A stretch of DNA of 6,284 nt from Mageeibacillus sp. UBA1193. Its GTDB lineage: Bacteria > Bacillota > Clostridia > Saccharofermentanales > Saccharofermentanaceae. Both the position numbers and the translations under genes were made by a program. The DNA is taken from contig DBYF01000128.1 of NCBI GenBank assembly GCA_002310155.1, positions 52,104-58,387 on the forward strand, read 5' to 3'. Of this stretch, positions 1 to 5,351 are shown piece by piece. Each line of letters opens with the position of its first letter. Position 1 is the first letter of the stretch. Under the pieces are notes generated by a model that did no database searches, was not told the DNA's origin, and saw only the letters and a program-made list of their open reading frames with translations.

Positions 1-560
1 AAGCCGAGATAGAATCCCATATCCAGAAGGATCTTCGCCGTCTCGACCGATCCCGAGAAGCAGTGCAGCACGCCCGGGACTTCCCGGAGAAGATGCTGCT
101 CATGAAGCGACTTCAATATGAAGAGCGTATCTTCACAGGCATCTCTCTCGTGGATGATCGCCGGCAGATCATATCTGTAGGCCAGTCCCATCTGGTAGAT
201 AAATGCCATCGCTTCGGCTGCCGGTGAAGCGTCGTCGTAGTGGTAATCCATGCCGATCTCACCGACCGCCACGATTCCCAGCTCGTCCTTCTTCTTGAGC
301 CACTGCTCCAGCTGCCACTTCGACTCATCGTCGAAGGTCATCGCTACTTCCGGATGCACGCCCACCGCGCAGGAGAGCTTGACGCCACAGTCCTTCTTCG
401 CCGCGCGAAGGTCCATGTTGATCTTACTGTCATGGAGCTCCGAGCTCGCCAGAAGGATATGCGTCACACCCGCATTCTTCGCATTTTCAAGTACCGCATC
501 GATGTCGTCTTTATACTCTTCACGCCAGTTGAGATGAGCGTGAGTATCAAAAATCTCCAT
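1..560 (-). CDS. tatD: TatD-family metal-dependent hydrolase/nuclease, 3' end cut by the window
   Basis: TatD proteins are TIM-barrel, divalent-metal hydrolases of the amidohydrolase superfamily; characterised members are 3'-5' exonucleases acting on DNA or RNA in the cytoplasm. The first 186 residues are visible (family usual length about 255). Family landmarks appear in order: N-terminal DTHAHL with metal ligands His7 and His9, GVHPE at 67-71, GEIGMDYHYD at 100-109 with the bridging Glu101, PAIIHERDA at 133-141 with His137, and VLHCFSGS at 164-171 with His166. The last metal-binding Asp lies beyond the left edge. The usual IIHSRDA reads IIHERDA here, a mild variant. The start is the ATG at 560-558, 3 bases after the metG stop, with GGAGG inside the end of metG. 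This predicts co-transcription and translational coupling with metG, an order well known in Firmicutes. The family call is secure; the substrate is not. Confidence 0.95.
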   Translation of the reverse strand, partial: MEIFDTHAHLNWREEYKDDIDAVLENAKNAGVTHILLASSELHDSKINMDLRAAKKDCGVKLSCAVGVHPEVAMTFDDESKWQLEQWLKKKDELGIVAVGEIGMDYHYDDASPAAEAMAFIYQMGLAYRYDLPAIIHERDACEDTLFILKSLHEQHLLREVPGVLHCFSGSVETAKILLDMGFYLG

Positions 561-563
561 CAA

Positions 564-2507
564 TTAAGAGACCTCCGCTCCCGGCTCTACGCCTTCCGGA
601 ACAGACAGCAGAGCGTAATCGCCGTTAGGTTTTTCGGCACAGAGGATCATGCCGTAGGAATCAAATCCACGGAGCTTTCTCGGTGCGAGGTTCGCCACCC
701 AAACGACCATCTTGCCGACCATTTCTTCCGGAGTATAGTACTGCGCGATACCCGAGAGTACCTGCATCTTTCTGTCGCCGACATCGAGCTGCATGCGCAG
801 GAGCTTGTCCGCTTTCGGGACCTTCTCGCACTCGAGGACCTTCGCTGCGCGGAGCTCAAGCTTCGCGAAATCATCATAAACGATCTCGTCCTTGTGCTCG
901 AGGACCTTGCCCTGGGCAGCAGCGAGAGCCGCCTCGGAGATCTTAGAGAGTTCTTCCATCTCCTTATCCATATCCAGTCTCGGGAAAAGCACTTCTCCCT
1001 TCTGAACTGTTACGTTTGCAGCAAGAGCGCCTACCTTATCGGATGCATCCCAGGCACATACGTCCTCGGAAGCGCCGATCTGCTTCCAGATCTCCGGGCA
1101 GGTGTTCGGCATTACAGGGTTCAGCAGGATCGAGCACATACGGATCGTATCCAGCAGGTTATAAAGAACTGTTGCCAGACGTGTCTTCTTGCTCTCATCC
1201 TTCGCGAGAACCCACGGAGCGTTCTCATCGATGTACTTGTTCGCTCGGGCGATGACCTTGAAGATCTCCGCCAGAGCGTTCGAGATATGCAGGTCGCCGT
1301 AGTTCTGTTCAACGAACGGGCGGAGTGCTTTTACCATATTGAGAAGCTCATCGTCGAGCGGATCTGTCTCACGCTCGGTAGGAAGAGTTCCGTCGAAGTA
1401 CTTGATCGCCATCGCAACGGTTCTGGAAACGAGGTTTCCGAGGTCGTTCGCCAGGTCAGTATTGATCCTCTGGACCATCTGCTCGTTAGAGAACGGGCAG
1501 TCTGCGCCAAACGGCATCTCACGGAGGAGATGGTAACGGACAGCGTCTACACCGTAACGGTCAGCGAGGATAAATGGATCGATGACGTTACCTGTGGACT
1601 TACCCATCTTCGCGCCGCCGAATGTGATCCAGCCATGACCATAGATATGCTTCGGAAGCGGAATATCCAGAGCCATCAGCATTGCCGGCCAGATGAGAGA
1701 GTGGAAACGGATGATCTCCTTCGCCATGACATGAATGTCTGCCGGCCAGTACTTCTCGAAATCGTTATAAGTTGAGTTACCGTAACCGAGCGCCGTGATA
1801 TAGTTGCTGAGCGCGTCGATCCAGACGTATACGACGTGCTTCTCATCGAAGGATACCGGAATACCCCATTTGAAGCTCGTTCTGGAAACGCACAGATCCT
1901 CGAGACCCGGCTTGATGAAGTTATTGATCATCTCGTTGACACGGGACTTCGGCTCGAGGAAGTTTCTCTCCTCGTCGAGAAGCAGTGCTTCGAGCTTATC
2001 GGAGAACTCGGAAAGCTTAAAGAAGTAAGCCTCTTCCTCAGCGTCTACGACTTCACGTCCGCAGTCCGGGCACTTGCCGTCCTTGAGCTGGCTCTCTGTC
2101 CAGAAGGACTCACACGGTGTGCAGTACTTGCCGACATACTTGCTCTTGTAGATGTAGCCCTTGTCGTAGAGATCCTTGAAGATCTTCTGTACGGACTCTA
2201 CGTGATACGGGTCGGTCGTTCTGATGAAACGGTCGTATGTGATATCGAGGCGCTCCCAGAGTTTCTTGAAGTTAGCGACGATCTCGTCAACATAAGCTTG
2301 CGGTGTAACGCCTGCTTCCTGTGCCTTCTTCTCGATCTTCTGGCCGTGCTCATCGGTTCCTGTTAAGAACATGACATCGTAGCCCTGCATTCGCTTATAT
2401 CTGGAGACCACGTCGCACGCAAGTGTTGTATAGCAATGACCAACATGCGGATTGCCGGACGGGTAATAGATCGGGGTCGTGATGTAAAACTTCTCTTTAT
2501 TGCACAT
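564..2507 (-). CDS. metG: Methionyl-tRNA synthetase with C-terminal tRNA-binding domain
   Basis: Class I aminoacyl-tRNA synthetase that charges tRNA-Met with methionine in the cytoplasm; essential for initiation and elongation. Translation gives 647 residues, typical of the long bacterial form with an appended dimerising tRNA-binding domain. Visible: start of the Rossmann fold with the HIGH-type motif HVGH at 21-24, TGTDEHG at 49-55, one zinc-knuckle set C129-x2-C132-x13-C146-x2-C149, the WIDALSNY methionine-pocket region near 229-236, the KMSKS loop as KMGKS at 300-304, the helical anticodon-binding domain from about 340 with NKYIDENAPWVLAK at 423-436, and the EMAP/Trbp111-like domain from about 545 to the end. 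The reading frame stays open 29 codons further upstream, but that stretch overlaps the -10/-35 promoter. The ATG at 2507-2505 follows AAGGAGG and begins the conserved FYITTPIYYP segment, so it is chosen. tatD follows after 3 bases. Confidence 0.97.
   Translation of the reverse strand: MCNKEKFYITTPIYYPSGNPHVGHCYTTLACDVVSRYKRMQGYDVMFLTGTDEHGQKIEKKAQEAGVTPQAYVDEIVANFKKLWERLDITYDRFIRTTDPYHVESVQKIFKDLYDKGYIYKSKYVGKYCTPCESFWTESQLKDGKCPDCGREVVDAEEEAYFFKLSEFSDKLEALLLDEERNFLEPKSRVNEMINNFIKPGLEDLCVSRTSFKWGIPVSFDEKHVVYVWIDALSNYITALGYGNSTYNDFEKYWPADIHVMAKEIIRFHSLIWPAMLMALDIPLPKHIYGHGWITFGGAKMGKSTGNVIDPFILADRYGVDAVRYHLLREMPFGADCPFSNEQMVQRINTDLANDLGNLVSRTVAMAIKYFDGTLPTERETDPLDDELLNMVKALRPFVEQNYGDLHISNALAEIFKVIARANKYIDENAPWVLAKDESKKTRLATVLYNLLDTIRMCSILLNPVMPNTCPEIWKQIGASEDVCAWDASDKVGALAANVTVQKGEVLFPRLDMDKEMEELSKISEAALAAAQGKVLEHKDEIVYDDFAKLELRAAKVLECEKVPKADKLLRMQLDVGDRKMQVLSGIAQYYTPEEMVGKMVVWVANLAPRKLRGFDSYGMILCAEKPNGDYALLSVPEGVEPGAEVS
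572..576 (-). promoter_or_regulatory. Shine-Dalgarno for tatD, inside metG
   Basis: Read on the minus strand this is GGAGG, with 11 bases between it and the tatD ATG at 560-558. It lies in the last codons of metG, so ribosomes finishing metG pass directly over the tatD initiation region. Confidence 0.7.
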
Positions 2508-2518
2508 AATTCTATGCG

Positions 2519-2525
2519 CCTCCTT
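2519..2525 (-). promoter_or_regulatory. metG: Shine-Dalgarno that fixes the metG start
   Basis: The minus strand reads AAGGAGG, 11 bases before the ATG at 2507-2505. It favours this start over the in-frame upstream ATG at 2594-2592, which would add a non-conserved 29-residue leader translated from promoter sequence. Confidence 0.8.
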
Positions 2526-2547
2526 CTTTTGCTGAATGCATCTTGAT

Positions 2548-2576
2548 ATTATAACAAGAATAAAAAGAGAAAACAA
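2548..2576 (-). promoter_or_regulatory. Sigma-A-type extended -10 promoter for metG-tatD
   Basis: On the minus strand, -35 TTGTTT (2576-2571) is followed by a 17-base spacer and a perfect -10 TATAAT (2553-2548). TGT immediately precedes the -10, giving the extended TGnTATAAT form. The -35 matches the TTGACA consensus at only 3 of 6 positions, which the extended -10 would compensate. Transcription is expected to start near 2541, leaving a leader of about 34 bases. That is far too short for a T-box riboswitch, so metG is not controlled by one from this promoter. Confidence 0.75.
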
Positions 2577-2665
2577 CGAAGCATTCTTTGACACAAAAAG
2601 TCCATGAATACGTCTCTAAAAGCACTCTTACAGCGACTTTTACAGGGTTTTTCGCCTGCCGGCAC

Positions 2666-3493
2666 TCAGTCTTTCCCCGAGATCAGCTTCTCGGAGAATG
2701 CGATTCTGCCCTTCTCGCCGAAATCCGGCTCACTGCCCTTAAGATCATAGATCAGGATCGCTTCCTGCCCGGGCTTGACCTCCACCAGCGTTCTTCCGGA
2801 GCGGTCGTAAAGAGCCGTCGGCGCAGTCTGGAACGGGAATGTCGTATTGCAGGTAAGTGTATAAGTTACATTTTCTACCGCGCGGGTGCGCACATGCCCG
2901 CGGATCAGGTTATATCTGTCCGGATCCTCTCTATCTGAAACATCGTAGAAGATGATGATATTCAGGTTCGTCTTCTCGCGGTAAAGCTCGCGGAAATACT
3001 CCGGGAATCTTACTTCGAAGCAGATACGCACTCCGACACGGATACCGTCCACATCGAAAACTCCGGGTTCCTCGCCCGCTGAGAAGTTCTCCGAGTCCCA
3101 GCCCCACAGCGCACGCTTACTGTAGCGCTCGACCTGACCGCTGGGAGTAAATACCAGCGCCGTGTTATAAAACATATTCTCGGTGGCTGGCGCGTCACCC
3201 ATGAGAGGCGCATCCCACACCGTGCATTCTTCTTTGATGATCGTGCCGATCAGAACATAGATATCGTGACACCAGGCCGCCTCGGCGATCGCGTGATGTG
3301 CTTTTTCTACCGCCTGAAAATCGATCCTGTGGACACTGTCGATATCTCTCGGAGGATAACCGGTCACCGCACATTCGGGGCATACCAAAAGACGCACACC
3401 GCTCTTCGCTGCGCGCTCGATTGCACGAAGAATGCTGTTGCAATTCTTCTCTACATCGCCACAAACGGGAAATTGATAGGCGGCAATCTTCAT
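2666..3493 (-). CDS. Carbon-nitrogen hydrolase (nitrilase superfamily), substrate unknown
   Basis: A cytosolic nitrilase-superfamily enzyme of 275 residues, a normal length for a single-domain amidase/carbamoylase. Members hydrolyse non-peptide C-N bonds through a Glu-Lys-Cys triad. All three are visible: Glu40 in CPECAVTGYPP, Lys126 in the YSKRALW segment, and the nucleophile Cys158 in VGVRICFEVRFPEYF. An MKIAAYQFPV start and a GHVRTRAVEN segment (similar to the R-A-x-E-N motif near the end of the fold) also fit. I see no feature that identifies the substrate; omega-amidase, N-carbamoylputrescine amidase-like and other branches remain possible. An ATG six bases upstream (3499-3497) directly abuts the AAGGAG ribosome binding site, so the second ATG at 3493-3491, spaced 6 bases from it, is preferred. 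It has its own promoter upstream and lies 158 bases before metG, with no clear terminator between them. Confidence 0.93.
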   Translation of the reverse strand: MKIAAYQFPVCGDVEKNCNSILRAIERAAKSGVRLLVCPECAVTGYPPRDIDSVHRIDFQAVEKAHHAIAEAAWCHDIYVLIGTIIKEECTVWDAPLMGDAPATENMFYNTALVFTPSGQVERYSKRALWGWDSENFSAGEEPGVFDVDGIRVGVRICFEVRFPEYFRELYREKTNLNIIIFYDVSDREDPDRYNLIRGHVRTRAVENVTYTLTCNTTFPFQTAPTALYDRSGRTLVEVKPGQEAILIYDLKGSEPDFGEKGRIAFSEKLISGKD

Positions 3494-3499
3494 GGTCAT

Positions 3500-3505
3500 C
3501 TCCTT
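3500..3505 (-). promoter_or_regulatory. Shine-Dalgarno that decides the C-N hydrolase start
   Basis: AAGGAG on the minus strand. It touches the ATG at 3499-3497 with no spacer but is 6 bases from the in-frame ATG at 3493-3491. The second ATG is therefore the likely start, giving MKIAAYQF rather than MTMKIAAYQF. Confidence 0.75.
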
Positions 3506-3589
3506 ATTACTTCCAGCCCGGTCAACTCAGGCCCAGCACTCGTTCCCCAACACGATTCGACAACAATCTATGCATCCCCACCGCGATAG

Positions 3590-3618
3590 ATTATATCTTA
3601 AATTTTTTATCTTGGATA
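3590..3618 (-). promoter_or_regulatory. Promoter for the C-N hydrolase gene
   Basis: On the minus strand a perfect -10 TATAAT (3595-3590) sits 17 bases after TATCCA (3618-3613), a weak -35 matching TTGACA at 3 of 6 positions. The surroundings are AT-rich, as for a promoter. The start point would be near 3583, giving a leader of about 90 bases. I scanned that leader by eye for strong hairpins and saw none. Confidence 0.55.
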
Positions 3619-3652
3619 CTACACTTTCAAAACTCTGCTGTCTACGTGAATA

Positions 3653-3663
3653 TATGATAAAAT
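3653..3663 (+). promoter_or_regulatory. Candidate -10 for the plus-strand gene cluster
   Basis: The segment holds two overlapping -10-like hexamers, TATGAT (3653-3658) and TAAAAT (3658-3663), in an AT-rich stretch about 40-50 bases before the first plus-strand gene. Neither has a good TTGACA-like -35 at 16-18 bases. The promoter may therefore be weak, activator-dependent or read by another sigma factor. It lies back to back with the hydrolase promoter. Confidence 0.35.
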
Positions 3664-3703
3664 AGGATAGACTTTCAGGAAATGGGAAACAGGGGTAAAT
3701 GAA

Positions 3704-4507
3704 ATGTCCGAAAACACTTCTCCGATAAACTTAAGATGTCAGGTCTGTGGCGGAACGATCCGCAATGACTATCTGAGCGCGACCTGCGTATGCGCGAACT
3801 GCGGAAATAAGTGGGCCATGAGGGATATGTTCCCGGAGTATGAGAAGCACGCTTCCGCAGTCGAGAAGATCCAGCAGGCCAGAAGTCTCATGGAGGAAAA
3901 GCCCGACGTGACGAAGATCTCCCGGGCGAAGATGCTTTTCCAGCAGGCGTCGACAGAGTGTTTCCACACCGACTCCGTCTCCGCGGAGCTCCTGAAGACC
4001 TGTAAGGACGGCATGAAAGAGACAGAGCTTCTCCGTCACTATGCCGTAGGTCTTTCCCATATGGAGAAAAAGAGTTACCGTCAGGCGCTCTCGGAATTCG
4101 AGAGAGTCCCGGACTACCGCGACTCCGGTAAACTCATCGAAGAATGTAAGGTCCTTGCCGTCAAGGACAAGAAGAAACTGATCCCGATCGCGGTCATTAT
4201 CGGACTTATCATCCCGACCGTTCTCGGCGTTCTTCTTTACGAGAAGACACCGGTCCCGATCTGGGCGATCATCCCGATCGGCATCGCTCTGGCCGCAGGC
4301 TGCGCCTACGCGGTATATCAGGAAAATACACTGTCGATCGTCATCATGGTACTGTCTTTCCTATCCGCCGTACCACTCATCATATTCATGGTACTGGCTT
4401 ACGGATATCACATGGAAACGGGCCCCGCGGCGACGATTGCCATTGGCGCGCCGGTCGCGTTTATTATCGCAGTAGCATTTAATTCGAAGCCGGGAAAGGT
4501 CGAGTAA
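3704..4507 (+). CDS. Zinc-ribbon, helical-repeat, multi-TM membrane protein of unknown function
   Basis: I do not recognise a named family. The 267-residue protein has three parts. Residues 12-37 form a zinc ribbon with C12-x2-C15 and C30-x2-C33; Cys28 lies next to the second pair. Residues about 44-150 are helical and end in a TPR-like unit (114-148) with KSYRQALSEFERVPDYRDS, a motif seen in many uncharacterised clostridial proteins. Residues about 159-178, 186-205, 211-233 and 241-259 are hydrophobic and look like four transmembrane helices, preceded by the basic patch KDKKK at 154-158. The soluble N-terminal part probably faces the cytoplasm. There is no signal peptide. AGGGG at 3691-3695, 8 bases before the ATG, is a fair ribosome site. 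It is the first gene of a tight plus-strand cluster, and the next gene starts 10 bases after its stop. A scaffold or sensor role is possible but only a guess. Confidence 0.85.
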   Translation: MSENTSPINLRCQVCGGTIRNDYLSATCVCANCGNKWAMRDMFPEYEKHASAVEKIQQARSLMEEKPDVTKISRAKMLFQQASTECFHTDSVSAELLKTCKDGMKETELLRHYAVGLSHMEKKSYRQALSEFERVPDYRDSGKLIEECKVLAVKDKKKLIPIAVIIGLIIPTVLGVLLYEKTPVPIWAIIPIGIALAAGCAYAVYQENTLSIVIMVLSFLSAVPLIIFMVLAYGYHMETGPAATIAIGAPVAFIIAVAFNSKPGKVE

Positions 4508-4511
4508 GGAG
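4506..4511 (+). promoter_or_regulatory. Shine-Dalgarno for the nucleoside-phosphorylase-like gene
   Basis: AAGGAG, 6 bases before the ATG at 4518. Its first two A's are the last bases of the TAA stop of the preceding gene, so termination and re-initiation sites are physically merged. Confidence 0.85.
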
Positions 4512-4517
4512 AAGCAT

Positions 4518-5351
4518 ATGCTCTATATCGTCTGCGCGCTTTCTCCCGAGGCGAAGCCTCTGATCTCCGCTCTTTCCCTCCGTAAGGATCCTTTCGCGTG
4601 TCCGTATGACACGTTCTTTGCAGAAGACAGTTCCGTGGTCATGGCGATCTCCGGCATGGGCACTGTGGCCGCCGCATCCGCGACGACCTATCTTCTCACC
4701 CGTTTCGGATTCCGTCCCGAGAAAGACTTCCTCGTCAACTTCGGTTCCTGCGCCGGACGACAGCCCGGCTTTCACCTGATCAATAAGATCACCGATGAAG
4801 CGACCGGCCGATGCTTCTTCCCGGACATGCTCTACGATCTTTCCTCATGCGGTCTTCCCGCTTCCTCGGAAAAAGCACTCGTGACCGTAAGTAAAGTCGT
4901 CGCTTCTTTGGAGGATCCAAACCTTCTTTACGAGATGGAAGCGTCTGCCGTTTTCCAGGCGGCATCGCGCTTTATCCCGCCGCATCGTATGCTTTTCCTG
5001 AAGTATGTTTCCGATTCAGGAACCGATGATCCGAAGAAGATCACCGCCGCGATGCTCCAGGAGGGCGCGAAGCAGCAGGTGGATAAAGTCATTGCTGTCC
5101 TGAAATATCTGGAAACGATCGAAGAAGACGATAATGAGATCGACGAAGATCTCTTTCTCAATACATTCCTGAACCTCAAAGCGAGCGAGACCATGCGGCA
5201 CGAACTGCGCCAGCTTTTCCGCTATGCGAAGACCGAGGGCACCGATATGGAGAAGATCCTGGATGAACTCGAGAAGGAAGGCAGATATCCTGTGAACTCC
5301 AAGCGTGAGGGAAAGGAGGTCATCGATGTCATCCGGCAAAGACTTATATAA
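4518..5351 (+). CDS. Nucleoside phosphorylase/MTA-SAH-nucleosidase-like protein with C-terminal extension
   Basis: The first ~200 residues resemble the PNP/UDP phosphorylase fold, which cleaves the N-glycosidic bond of nucleosides. Visible landmarks are ALSPEAKPL (7-15, with an acid where MTA/SAH nucleosidase has one), GMGTVAAA (46-53, cf. GIGKVAAA), NFGSCAG (74-80, cf. NTGSAG), EMEAS (139-143, with ribose-binding Met140/Glu141) and VSDSGTDD (164-171, whose Asp166 matches the catalytic Asp). All key acids appear to be present, so activity is plausible. The stretch between NFGSCAG and EMEAS is about 30 residues shorter than in E. coli MTA/SAH nucleosidase and lacks the usual base-binding loop, so that substrate is not implied. 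Residues about 200-277 form an acidic, charged helical extension (EEDDNEIDED) not found in that enzyme. The total of 277 compares with about 230. The 3' end overlaps the radical SAM gene by 26 bases, a strong sign of joint function. Confidence 0.8.
   Translation: MLYIVCALSPEAKPLISALSLRKDPFACPYDTFFAEDSSVVMAISGMGTVAAASATTYLLTRFGFRPEKDFLVNFGSCAGRQPGFHLINKITDEATGRCFFPDMLYDLSSCGLPASSEKALVTVSKVVASLEDPNLLYEMEASAVFQAASRFIPPHRMLFLKYVSDSGTDDPKKITAAMLQEGAKQQVDKVIAVLKYLETIEEDDNEIDEDLFLNTFLNLKASETMRHELRQLFRYAKTEGTDMEKILDELEKEGRYPVNSKREGKEVIDVIRQRLI
5312..5320 (+). promoter_or_regulatory. Strong Shine-Dalgarno for the SPL-like gene
   Basis: AAAGGAGGT is a near-perfect anti-SD complement. It lies inside the preceding gene, 5 bases before the ATG at 5326-5328. 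It supports this start and independent or coupled high-efficiency initiation despite the 26-base gene overlap. Confidence 0.9.

Noticed and set aside
240..1775. A 511-codon open frame on the plus strand opposite metG and tatD.
   Set aside because: It is antisense to two strongly conserved genes, has no ribosome site or family motif, and its composition (rich in Arg, Leu, Val, His and Asp) is what a shadow frame of the opposite strand would give.
1836..2366. A 176-codon plus-strand frame opposite the MetG catalytic domain, rich in Leu/Val.
   Set aside because: It is also antisense to conserved metG codons, with no recognisable domain or start signal.
2508..2594. A 29-residue hydrophobic N-terminal extension of MetG if translation began at 2594.
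   Set aside because: The extension overlaps the -35/-10 promoter and a good ribosome site, and MetG proteins begin near the FYITTPIYYP segment.
2596..2641. A perfect 7-base inverted repeat (AAAAGTC at 2596-2602, GACTTTT at 2635-2641) that could be a terminator after the C-N hydrolase.
   Set aside because: The stem has only two G/C pairs and the loop is 32 bases long. It is too weak for a confident intrinsic terminator, though it lies in the right place.
3647..3676. TGAATA at 3647-3652 resembles the -35 of a sporulation sigma-G promoter.
   Set aside because: At 17-18 bases downstream there is no CATACTA-like -10 (the sequence around 3670 is GACTTTC), so the match is probably chance in AT-rich DNA.
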